A stretch of 64,000 bases of DNA from Bacteroides sp. (GTDB lineage Bacteria; Bacteroidota; Bacteroidia; Bacteroidales; P3), in the NCBI GenBank assembly GCA_023662825.1, contig JAMPIH010000001.1, forward strand, positions 1 to 64,000. Direction: 5' to 3'. Numbering within the stretch: position 1 is the stretch's first letter; each line of letters begins with the position of its first letter. Made by a program: the position numbers and the translations under genes. Positions 30,016 to 38,200 of the stretch are shown here, in pieces. Under the pieces are notes generated by a model. It ran no database searches. It saw only the letters and a list, made by a program, of their open reading frames with translations, and had not been told where the DNA came from.

Positions 30016-30891
30016 ATGAAACAACGCGACGTCTTCTATAAGTTTCCCTGCTGGCTGCAGCTTATCTGCCTGTTCCTGCTTATGTTCGGATGTTTGCTGG
30101 TGTGCGCGAACATGGCTTCCTTGTTGGTGGTCTTGGTATCCGGCGCGGATTCGGCGGGACAGACCCTGCCGCTGCTTTTCGTGCAGGGGGCGTCGGTAAC
30201 CGGGGGATTCCTGCTGCCGTCGCTCTGGTTCATGCACATGCAGAAAGCCGGCAATCCGGATTACATTTCGGTGAAAAAAGGCGTCGGATTAAAGATATTG
30301 GGACTGGCAGTATTGGCCTACCTGCTACTCTGCCCGTTTATTTCGGCCATTCAGGAATGGAACATGAACTGGCATTTTCCGGAAAGATGGCAGGCTTTGG
30401 AAGCCTATTTCCGCAACAAAGGCCTGCTGGCCGACCAATTAAGCCGGCAGATGCTGCAAACCGACAGCTGGGGCGTATTTATCTGCTCGCTCTTGGTGGT
30501 GGCGGTGGGCGCGGGAGTCTGCGAAGAATTTTTCTTTCGGGGCTGCCTGCAGAATATCTTCAGGAACTGGTTCAAGAACACGCATGCGGCGGTATGGGTG
30601 TGCGCGGCGGTGTTCAGCCTTTTTCACGGCGATCTGTTCGGCTTCCTGCCCCGGCTGTTCTTAGGGGCGTTCCTGGGATATCTGTACGTTTGGTCGGGCA
30701 GTATCTGGACTTCGGTTATCGTGCACACGCTCAACAACAGCCTGCTGGCCTTCGTCTATTTCCTTAATTACAACGGCCACCTCGCCCTATCGCCCGAAAA
30801 TCTCGAGAACGCCCCGCACTGGCTCATCGTACTGCCCTGCCTGCTGCTCTGCACCGGCACCTGCCTTTTATTGTCCCGAAACGCAAAATAG
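30016..30891 (+). CDS. CPBP family intramembrane glutamic endopeptidase
   Basis: This polytopic membrane protein of 291 residues has about eight hydrophobic segments and the three CPBP (CAAX protease/bacteriocin-processing) motifs: EEFFFR with Glu170, Glu171 and Arg175, FSLFHG, and HTLNNS near residue 240. CPBP proteases are relatives of Rce1 and cut within membranes; bacterial substrates are mostly unknown, and some confer bacteriocin self-immunity. It is a single gene divergent from porZ. Confidence 0.88.
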   Translation: MKQRDVFYKFPCWLQLICLFLLMFGCLLVCANMASLLVVLVSGADSAGQTLPLLFVQGASVTGGFLLPSLWFMHMQKAGNPDYISVKKGVGLKILGLAVLAYLLLCPFISAIQEWNMNWHFPERWQALEAYFRNKGLLADQLSRQMLQTDSWGVFICSLLVVAVGAGVCEEFFFRGCLQNIFRNWFKNTHAAVWVCAAVFSLFHGDLFGFLPRLFLGAFLGYLYVWSGSIWTSVIVHTLNNSLLAFVYFLNYNGHLALSPENLENAPHWLIVLPCLLLCTGTCLLLSRNAK

Positions 30892-30941
30892 CACCGGCTT
30901 GTCTATGAAATCCATGAAGAACAAATCAAGGTTCCGGTGCT
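30891..30941 (+). terminator. Possible hairpin after the CPBP gene
   Basis: GCACCGG (30891-30897) and CCGGTGC (30934-30940) pair perfectly across a large loop and are followed by TTTCTTC. The loop is long for an efficient terminator. Confidence 0.35.
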
Positions 30942-31045
30942 TTCTTCGTATGGGCATTACGATTAGTTAGTGATTCCCCACCTCCTTTTCAGGCCACCCC
31001 CTATCTACACATTAGGCCACGGCCGTCACACCTCTTGATTAAAAC

Positions 31046-31081
31046 AAAAAAGGTTGCAACTTAATAAGTTACAACCTTTTT
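31046..31081 (-). terminator. Terminator of the tRNA-Lys/tRNA-Leu operon
   Basis: GGTTG-C-AACTT and AAGTT-A-CAACC form a stem with one mismatch, flanked by an A-run (the T-run of the minus strand) and a T-run, so it can also act in the plus direction. Confidence 0.8.
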
Positions 31082-31085
31082 GCGG

Positions 31086-31169
31086 TACCTGAGATCGGAA
31101 TCGAACCGATACGAGTGTTACCTCATTGGTGTTTGAGACCAACGCGTCTACCTATTCCGCCACTCAGGC
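31086..31169 (-). tRNA. tRNA-Leu (anticodon CAA)
   Basis: The minus strand folds into a class II tRNA: acceptor GCCTGAG/CTCAGGT, D arm with GGTAGACGC, anticodon stem TTGGT/ACCAA with loop CTCAAAC giving CAA, a long variable arm, the GGTTCGATTCC T arm, and discriminator A. The CCA tail is not encoded. It follows tRNA-Lys by five bases in the same transcript. Confidence 0.95.
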
Positions 31170-31174
31170 GAAAG

Positions 31175-31247
31175 TGCCCTCGCGGAGACTCGAACTCCGG
31201 GCCCAATGATTAAGAGTCATTTGCTCTACCAACTGAGCTACGAGGGC
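31175..31247 (-). tRNA. tRNA-Lys (anticodon CTT)
   Basis: The minus strand gives acceptor GCCCTCG/CGAGGGC, D arm AGCTCAGTTGGTAGAGC, anticodon stem AATGA/TCATT with loop CTCTTAA giving CTT, T arm GGAGTTCGAGTCTCC, and discriminator A. CCA is not encoded. Confidence 0.95.
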
Positions 31248-31265
31248 TTTTCCCAAACGGGAGTG

Positions 31266-31296
31266 CAAAGGTAGTATTTTTGTTTGAAATTCCAAA
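31266..31296 (-). promoter_or_regulatory. Promoter of the tRNA-Lys/tRNA-Leu operon
   Basis: On the minus strand TTTG, exactly 19 bases of spacer, then TACCTTTG: a consensus-grade Bacteroidetes promoter, 18 bases before tRNA-Lys. Confidence 0.85.
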
Positions 31297-31312
31297 ACCC
31301 GATAAAAATTCT

Positions 31313-31320
31313 TATCTTCG
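31313..31320 (+). promoter_or_regulatory. Promoter -7 element (TATCTTCG variant) of tig
   Basis: TATCTTCG 32 bases before the tig ATG, divergent from the tRNA promoter. Confidence 0.5.
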
Positions 31321-31352
31321 CAACCCCTTAAACGCATAATACAATACGCGAT

Positions 31353-32753
31353 ATGAACATTACAAGAGAAAACAAAGACGCCTTGAGCGCCTACCTGAAA
31401 CTGGAATTGCAGCCTGCCGATTACGAAACCCGGGTGGCCAACGAACTTAAAAGCTACCGTCAGAAAGTGCAGATGAAAGGTTTCCGCCAAGGTCAGGTTC
31501 CCCCCACCCTCATCAAGAAGATGTACGGCAAGGCCATCCTGATGGAACAGATCAACGCCCTGATGGCCGAAAGCGTGGATAACTACATCAAGGAAAACAA
31601 GCTCAACATCCTGGGCAACGCACTCTTGGTTCCGCAGGAAGAAAAGGAAAGCGTGATGGATTTCGACAACCCCGGCAACTTCACCGTATGGTTCGAAATC
31701 GGCATCGCGCCCGAATTCGACATCGAGCTCGAAAAGATCAGCGTGGACGGCTATCAGATCGCCGTTTCCGACGATATGCTGGACAAACATCAGGAATCGC
31801 TGCTGCGCCGCTACGGAACGGTTACCAGCCCCGAAGCCGCCGGTGCCACCGACACCTTGGGAGGTGAACTGTTCGAACTTACCGAAGAAGGCGAAGTGAA
31901 AGACGGCGGCATCAACGTAACCACCTCGATCGCCATCGACCTCATCGCCCTCAAGACCATTCAGAAACTGTTTATCGGCAAGGGCGTGGGCGCCACCGTG
32001 GATTTCGAGATCCAGAAAGCCTTCAAGAACAAGACCGACCTGGCCTCCATGCTGCGCATCAAGGAAGACGAACTGGCCGATATCTCGCCCAAGTTCCGCT
32101 TCCGCATCAACAGCATCACCCACGTGGAACCCGCCGTATTGGGTGAAGACCTCTACAAGAAGGCTTACCCGCAGGAAGACATCAAGGACGAAGCCGGTTT
32201 CCGCGAAGCCATGCGCAACGATATAAGCCGCTACTACGTACAGAACACCAACCAGAAGCTGTTCGTGGACACCGTGGACAAGATTATCGACTCCACCAAA
32301 TTCGACATGCCCACCGAATTCCTTAAACGCTGGATCCTCTCGGAAAGCAACCGCCGCGCCGAAGAAGAAAAGAAGGAAGCCGTGAACGACATTCCCGCCG
32401 AGGAAATGAAGCAGATTGAACGCTCCCTGCGCTGGGAACTGATCCAGAACAAGCTTACCGAAAAATACCAGCTCAAGATCGAGGTGGAAGACCTGCGCAG
32501 ATTCTACAAGGAACGCGTGCTCTCGCAATACTTCCCCACCAATTCCGGCGACGAGGAAATGAACAAGCGCATCGAGATGTTCGTGGATTCGATGATGAAG
32601 AACCAGGAAGAAGTGAAGCGCGTTTACGACATGGTGTTCGAAGAAAAGCTTACCGCCCTGTTCCGCGAAAAAACCAAGATCAAGGTAAAGGAAGTAAGCA
32701 TGGACCAGTTTATGGAAGTGCTCAAGAAAGACAACGAAAAGAAGAGCAAATAG
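31353..32753 (+). CDS. tig: Trigger factor-like ribosome-associated chaperone
   Basis: Trigger factor binds the ribosome exit tunnel and shields nascent chains. The 466-residue protein has the N-terminal ribosome-binding domain with MKGFRQGQVPPTLIKKMYG, where the canonical GFRxGKxP reads GFRQGQVP. A middle FKBP-like domain (about 150-250) lacks recognisable isomerase active-site residues, as is usual in Bacteroidetes, and a charged helical C-terminal domain follows. clpP begins seven bases after the stop, the classical tig-clpP order, linking chaperone and protease expression. Confidence 0.9.
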   Translation: MNITRENKDALSAYLKLELQPADYETRVANELKSYRQKVQMKGFRQGQVPPTLIKKMYGKAILMEQINALMAESVDNYIKENKLNILGNALLVPQEEKESVMDFDNPGNFTVWFEIGIAPEFDIELEKISVDGYQIAVSDDMLDKHQESLLRRYGTVTSPEAAGATDTLGGELFELTEEGEVKDGGINVTTSIAIDLIALKTIQKLFIGKGVGATVDFEIQKAFKNKTDLASMLRIKEDELADISPKFRFRINSITHVEPAVLGEDLYKKAYPQEDIKDEAGFREAMRNDISRYYVQNTNQKLFVDTVDKIIDSTKFDMPTEFLKRWILSESNRRAEEEKKEAVNDIPAEEMKQIERSLRWELIQNKLTEKYQLKIEVEDLRRFYKERVLSQYFPTNSGDEEMNKRIEMFVDSMMKNQEEVKRVYDMVFEEKLTALFREKTKIKVKEVSMDQFMEVLKKDNEKKSK

Positions 32754-32760
32754 TTTCGCC

Positions 32761-33432
32761 ATGCAGAACGAATTCAGAAAATACGCCACCGGCCATCGGG
32801 GTATCAGCAGCCTGGCATTAGACAGGTTCAACTCCTATACGATGGACTACATCTCGCCCTCCATTATCGAGGAACGCCAGCTCAACGTGGCGCAGATGGA
32901 TGTTTTCTCGCGCCTGATGATGGACCGCATCATCTTTTTGGGCACCGCCATCAACGACGAGGTGGCCAACATCATCCAGGCCCAGCTGCTGTTCCTCGAT
33001 TCGGTGGATCCGAAAAAAGACATCCAGATTTACCTGAACACGCCCGGCGGTTCGGTATATGCCGGATTGGGCATCTACGACACGATTCAGTATGTGTCGC
33101 CCGACGTGGCCACAATCTGCACCGGCATGGCCGCCTCGATGGGATCGGTGCTGCTCTGCGCCGGCGCCAAGGGCAAGCGCACGGCCTTGCGTCACTCCCG
33201 CGTGCTGATTCACCAGCCGCTGGGCGGGGCCGAAGGCCAGGCTTCCGACATCGAGATCACCGCCCGCGAGATACTCAAGGTAAAGAAGGAACTGTACGAA
33301 ATCATTTCCGAACACAGCGGCCAGCCCTACGACAAGATTTACCACGACGCCGACCGCGACTACTGGATGACCTCGAAAGAAGCCCTTGAATACGGCATGA
33401 TCGACGAGGTGCTCGAAAAACACAACAAATAA
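32761..33432 (+). CDS. clpP: ATP-dependent Clp protease proteolytic subunit
   Basis: ClpP forms the barrel-shaped serine protease used by Clp ATPases. The catalytic Ser is in GMAASMGS, the His in RHSRVLIHQPLGG, and the Asp in DADRDYWM. The 223-residue length includes an N-terminal propeptide-like extension. It follows tig directly. clpX, which often comes next, is absent; lepB follows after ten bases. Confidence 0.96.
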   Translation: MQNEFRKYATGHRGISSLALDRFNSYTMDYISPSIIEERQLNVAQMDVFSRLMMDRIIFLGTAINDEVANIIQAQLLFLDSVDPKKDIQIYLNTPGGSVYAGLGIYDTIQYVSPDVATICTGMAASMGSVLLCAGAKGKRTALRHSRVLIHQPLGGAEGQASDIEITAREILKVKKELYEIISEHSGQPYDKIYHDADRDYWMTSKEALEYGMIDEVLEKHNK

Positions 33433-33442
33433 ACACGCCGCC

Positions 33443-34966
33443 ATGGGTTGGATTCTGCTTGTAATCGTTTATAAACTGCTCCTTTGGCTCTCCTTGCAGG
33501 GCGTTTTCTCCGCTTACGGCAGGAATCCTTTGCTGAGCCTGGTTCCCTTTTACGGGGAATGGCTCTGGATAAAGCTGCTCAAGGTAAAATGGTACGCCTA
33601 TTTTCCCTTTCTGTTTATCCCCTTCATCAACGTGTTCGTGTTCTGGCTGCTCTGCGTGGAAACCACCTACGGATACAAACGCCGCAAGGTTTGGGAATGT
33701 TTCTGCGCCTGCGCCTTTTTCTTCGTCTATTTTCCCCTGCTTCACTTTAAGGACAGGGAAGTTTTCGTCTGCGCCAAAGACCTGCCGGCGGTAAAGAAAT
33801 CGTCGGCAAGGGAATGGCTCGACACGATTGTATTCGCGCTCACGGCGGTGCTCATCATCCACGCCTTTTATTTCAAGGGGTATGTGATTCCGTCTTCGTC
33901 GATGGAAAAGTCGCTCAACGTGGGCGATTTCCTGTTCGTGAGCAAGGTGGCCTACGGGCCGAGGGTGCCGCAGACGGTCATCTCCTTTCCGTTCGTGCAG
34001 CACACCCTGCCCCTCACCAAAGACAAGCCTTCGTACCTCACCTGGCTCGAACTGCCCTACCGCCGCTTGCCGGGTTTCAAAAAGGTGGAACACAACGACG
34101 TGATCGTGTTCAATTTTCCCGACGGCGACACGGTTTCGAGCGTCTATCAGAGCAACATCAGCTACAACACCTTGGTTAAGGAAGTGGGACGGCAGCGGGT
34201 CTGGAACGACAGGAATGCGTTCGGCCGCATCACCTACCGCCCCGTGGACAAACGCGAGAATTTCGTGAAGCGCTGCATCGGCCTGCCGGGCGATACGGTA
34301 AGGATCGTTGACCGTCAGGTGTTCATCAACGGCAAGATGGCCGAGAATCCGGCCAACCTGCAGTTCAACTACCGCGTGCTGCCTTCGCCGGCGGTGGTGG
34401 GCAACCGCACCTGGAAAGAACTCGGCGTGTCGAGCGACGACCTCAAGATGCTCTTCCATCCCGACTACGGCTCGGTGCCCCTGACTTCCGAAATGGTTAA
34501 GAAACTGGAATCGGTGCCGGGCGTGGAAAGCGTTCAGGCGCTGATAGAACCCGAAGGCCTGGGCGACGGACGGCTGTTTCCCTACAGCCCCAAAGACTAC
34601 GCCTGGAACGTGGACAACTATGGCCCTGTCTATATTCCCGCCAAGGGCGACACCCTGCGGTTAGACGCAAAAAACATAGCGCTCTACAAACGGCTCATCA
34701 CGATTTACGAGAACAACACGCTCGAGATCCTTTCCGACAGTACTTTCCGCATCAACGGTGTGGAAACCGACACCTACGTGTGCAAGATGGACTACTACTG
34801 GGCCATGGGCGACAACCGCCACAATTCCGCCGACTCCCGTTTCTGGGGTTTCGTGCCCGAAGACCACATGGTGGGCAAGGCTTTCTTCGTATGGTTTTCC
34901 TGGAATAAGGATGCGAGCGGGCTGAAGAAGGTGCGCTGGAACAAGTTGATGCGGGTCATTAAGTAA
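33443..34966 (+). CDS. lepB: Signal peptidase I with N-terminal membrane extension
   Basis: Signal peptidase I removes Sec signal peptides at the outer face of the inner membrane. The 507-residue length is typical of Bacteroidetes. An N-terminal DUF5684-like part with about three membrane helices (1-90) precedes the peptidase. Box B carries the catalytic Ser in VIPSSSMEKSL, and box D the Lys in FVKRCIGLPGD. A long insert separates these from the closing MGDNRHNSADSRFWG motif. The TAA stop lies inside the left arm of a long hairpin repeat. Confidence 0.94.
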   Translation: MGWILLVIVYKLLLWLSLQGVFSAYGRNPLLSLVPFYGEWLWIKLLKVKWYAYFPFLFIPFINVFVFWLLCVETTYGYKRRKVWECFCACAFFFVYFPLLHFKDREVFVCAKDLPAVKKSSAREWLDTIVFALTAVLIIHAFYFKGYVIPSSSMEKSLNVGDFLFVSKVAYGPRVPQTVISFPFVQHTLPLTKDKPSYLTWLELPYRRLPGFKKVEHNDVIVFNFPDGDTVSSVYQSNISYNTLVKEVGRQRVWNDRNAFGRITYRPVDKRENFVKRCIGLPGDTVRIVDRQVFINGKMAENPANLQFNYRVLPSPAVVGNRTWKELGVSSDDLKMLFHPDYGSVPLTSEMVKKLESVPGVESVQALIEPEGLGDGRLFPYSPKDYAWNVDNYGPVYIPAKGDTLRLDAKNIALYKRLITIYENNTLEILSDSTFRINGVETDTYVCKMDYYWAMGDNRHNSADSRFWGFVPEDHMVGKAFFVWFSWNKDASGLKKVRWNKLMRVIK

Positions 34967-35088
34967 AAATCGATTTGGCGGCGGTCTGCCGCGTTGGAAG
35001 GCCAAGCTTAACTCGGTCACGTACGAAAGTACGCTCCCTCGCAAGCTTGGCCTTCCGCCTTGCATCCCATCCGCCAAATCGATTTTTA
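34964..35088. repeat. CTCCC-core hairpin repeat, full copy H1
   Basis: A 125-base imperfect palindrome has outer arms of 18 perfect pairs (34964-34981 with 35071-35088), middle arms of 14 perfect pairs (34996-35009, GGAAGGCCAAGCTT, with 35043-35056) and a centre stem CGTAC-GAAA-GTACG at 35020-35033 followed by CTCCC. The outer arm includes the lepB stop codon and ends in a T-run, so it probably acts as a terminator. Confidence 0.9.
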
Positions 35089-35272
35089 CGCTCACGCACT
35101 ACCCTCTTACACCAAAAATCTGCCGCATCGGAAGGCTAAACTTAGCTCGGACACGTACGAGTAAAGGAAAAAAGCGTTCTGAATGGTGAGATGCGAGCCG
35201 AAAGCCGTATGGACGCGCGGGAGCGTACTTTAGTACGTGACCAAGCGAACATACGGGTTTCGGCGAAGCAGA
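34967..35272. other. 306-base intergenic region made of hairpin repeats
   Basis: The gap between convergent lepB and tamB is filled by hairpin H1, a decayed half copy (E3) and hairpin H2. No coding frame is supported; the open frames seen here are products of the palindromes. Confidence 0.8.
35114..35166. repeat. Degenerate half copy (E3) of the hairpin repeat
   Basis: CTGCCGC-AT-CGGAAGGC, then an AACTTA/CTCGG stretch and ACACGTACGAG, aligns with the left half of H1 with one deletion and several substitutions, but it lacks the right arm. Confidence 0.6.
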
Positions 35273-35294
35273 TCACCGTTCAGAACGCTTTTTT
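35168..35294. repeat. CTCCC-core hairpin repeat, full copy H2 (inverted core)
   Basis: Outer arms AAAAAAGCGTTCTGAA (35168-35183) and TTCAGAACGCTTTTTT (35279-35294) are perfect, extending through a wobble pair to GGTGA/TCACC. Inner stems are CCGAAA/TTTCGG, CCGTAT/ATACGG and CGTACT/AGTACG at 35224-35237. The core is on the minus strand. The tamB stop codon (35273-35275) is inside the right arm. Confidence 0.9.
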
Positions 35295-38200
35295 TGTCGG
35301 ATTTCGCGATTCTTCTGCCGCTCCGCCTTCCTCTCCGCCCTGCTCAGCCTCGGCGAGGTCCCGTGCAGGAACTCCTTCGCGTTGTCGAAGTCGCGCTGAA
35401 ACACGATACTCACACCCTGGGTGTAGGAATTGACGGGCTTGGTGAGGTCTTCGTCGTTGGAATGGTTGAAGCCGCGCAGACGCAGTTCTTCGGTGAACTT
35501 CCATTCGATATCCACGTCGCCCACCACGGTGGTGGCGCTGGATGAAGTTCCCGCCATATTGTCCGAGACCCCCACGTTACCGTTGATCACCAGACGGTCG
35601 TTGAACAACTGCCCCGACATCATGACCTGAAATTCCGAATTGCTGGTGGTACTGCCCGGCTTGTAGTTGATGCCCACGTTGAAGTCGTTGCTGAGACGGG
35701 AAAGGAAGTTGTTGAACTGGCTGAACAGCATTTCGGATGAAGAGGCCAGGGCAGAACTGCCCACCGAGGTGGAACTGCCGCTTTCCACCGCCATAAAGGA
35801 GTTGAACATCAAGAGGGAGAAGGTCTGCTGCAGCATCTCGTCCTCGTTGTTCTTGCGCACCAAGGCCCAGAACTTGTCTTTGGTGTCGTCGTCGGCATTG
35901 AGCAGGTCGATATCGAACGAAATGTCCGGATTGAGCAGGTTGCCCGACAAGGCGATGATGCTTTCCACATTCACTTTCTGCTTATATCGGCTTTCGTCGG
36001 GATCGAAGGCCGACAGAACCGGATACAGGCTGGCCTTGGTCTGGTAACCGGCGCGCACGTCCACCCTCGGCTCGCCCGCGTTGCCGAGCCAGGAAACCGT
36101 GCCGCCCTCCTTGATCTTGAACCTTTTGTTGAGCAGGTTCACCATCGAGAAATCGAAGCCCCCGCCGCTCACGGTATAGGTGCCGAAAAGTTTCGGATCA
36201 TTATCGTCCATATACAGGCGCAGCGAACCCTTCCCCGTGGCGGTCAGCAGGCCGTCCATCGCCGAGTTGCGCAACCTTACCGAAACGGCCAGGTCGGGAG
36301 TGACCTCCAGGTTGAAATCCAGCGTAAGCTTTCCCTTCCGCCGGAACGCCGCCCTGTTCCGCGCGTAATATTGCTCCAGGGTCATACGTCCGCTATCGAC
36401 CGCCAACACGACAGGTTCCTTGAAAGTGATGAAGTTGGCGCCGTCGCCGCCCGTGGGATTGGAGAAATCGAAGGATATATCCGAATTTTCGTCCGTCCTG
36501 GCATTCAACTGCAGCACGATATCCTCCACCGGCCCCTTGATATCCAACCGGCCGGTGGCGAACACCGTTCCCCAAAAGGGCAGGTTCGACTCGCGCGTGG
36601 TGCGCAAGGCCACCAGATTATTGAACCCCACACCCAGATCCAATCGGATATCCTTGAAGTTACGGTGTGTGATATGCCCCCCGAACGTTCCCTCCGTATT
36701 GAACACCTCATCCACAAAAGGCGCGGTGGCGAATTCGATGCGGGAAGAGGTCAGTTTTATCGGCACCTTCTTGAACAGATAGCGGGTGCGCAGCATGGAA
36801 ACGGTAAGCCCGAAATTCTTGCAAGTGAGGTCGGCAAAGAGTTCGGGGGAACGCAGGGTGCCTCCCAGGCGGAGGTTCCCGCTCGCCTCACCCGAAAGAT
36901 CCTTGGCCACCGACGACAATATCCTGTCTAAGAAGTTCACGGGGCAATCCCGCGCGAAACCCTTGAAGTCGATTTCCCCGTTCCGTTTCGGATAATAGCG
37001 TCCGTCCAAAAAAAGCAAGGTCTTCTTGTCGTCCTGCAATATGTTGCAGGAAGCCTGCACTACATCGTTCTTGCTGAACGAAGCCTCCACATTGCCCCGC
37101 CCGTAGAGTCTGTCGTTGATGGTAAGGTCTTTCATCATCAGGCGGGCGTTGAACATCAGGTCGCCATAGAAATCGCGCATTTCCGCGATGCCGTCCACCC
37201 GCGTCTCTATCTTCATGGGAACCTTCCGCAAGAAAAATTCCAGATACGAGAGGTCGAAATCGCTGAACTGCACCTTCAAGGTCGAGGCTGGATCACGCGA
37301 AACACTTCCCTCCACGCTCACCCCGTCGTTGGATTGCATGGAAAACATCCCCACATGGTAAATTTCCAAGCGTTGGGGGGCGAACAACACATAGCCGTCG
37401 GAATAACTCTTCCATTCCGTATTTTTTGTCTGCAGCCTGAAATCCTGCAATTCCAGACGCATTCCGCCTTCGGGCAGGAAATGGAACAATCCGGCGAACC
37501 GCCCGTTCGTACTCTGCCGCGTAATTCCGTCGTTGCCCCACGAAAGATTGTAAGCCACCGTATTGGTGTCGCTCTTGTCCACTCTTACCGCAAAACGGTT
37601 CATGCTCACGCTGTCGTTCAGATAGAATCGGTCGGCGGTCGTTTCAAGCCGCACGGCACGGCCGTTCACCGCCAGGTCGAAATAGCCGTCCAGATAGGCA
37701 AGGCTTCCCAACTGCACGTAAGGCACAGCCATCTGCATGCGTCCCCGGTTCACTTCGGAAGCGTAGCGCAGGTTCAGTTTCATACCCAGAGGCAGCGAAA
37801 GCGGCGGGTAAAGGATACTCATCAAGGAGTCGGCATTGTTTACGCGGACACGCAAATCGAAGTCCTGCGCCGAAACCTCCTTGTTCTCCAAATCGACATT
37901 CCGCATAAGATGGTTCCCCAGGTGCGGCAGACAGGCCTGCACGGTGTTCAGGAAAGAATATTTCAGGTCGGCAAAACTCCACTGCCCGTTCAAGTCGGCA
38001 TCCATCAGCCCCGAACGCAGCCACAGAGTCCTTTCCAGACTGTCTTTCGTAAGCACTTCCGCCTGCAGGTTGTTCAACAGGTAGGTGTGCGACAGCCTCC
38101 GTATTTCCGTGCCGTCGATACGCAGTTTTCCCTGCACGGACTCGCCCCGGCAATCGATATTGTCCAGAATCACATGCGTCTTGACGGTAAACTCTCCCGT

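Noticed and set aside
30906..30970. Small 21-codon frame after the CPBP gene
   Set aside because: No ribosome binding site, no promoter and no recognisable conservation; it overlaps a hairpin arm.
34964..35294. Integron attC sites as an explanation for the long hairpins
   Set aside because: attC sites conserve the ends (RYYYAAC/GTTRRRY) and vary in the middle; here the centre is conserved and the ends vary. No integron integrase or cassette array is present.
35191..35433. Plus-strand frame of about 80 codons running from hairpin H2 into the tamB 3' end
   Set aside because: It is created by the palindrome and by antisense reading of tamB; the product has no motif or promoter.
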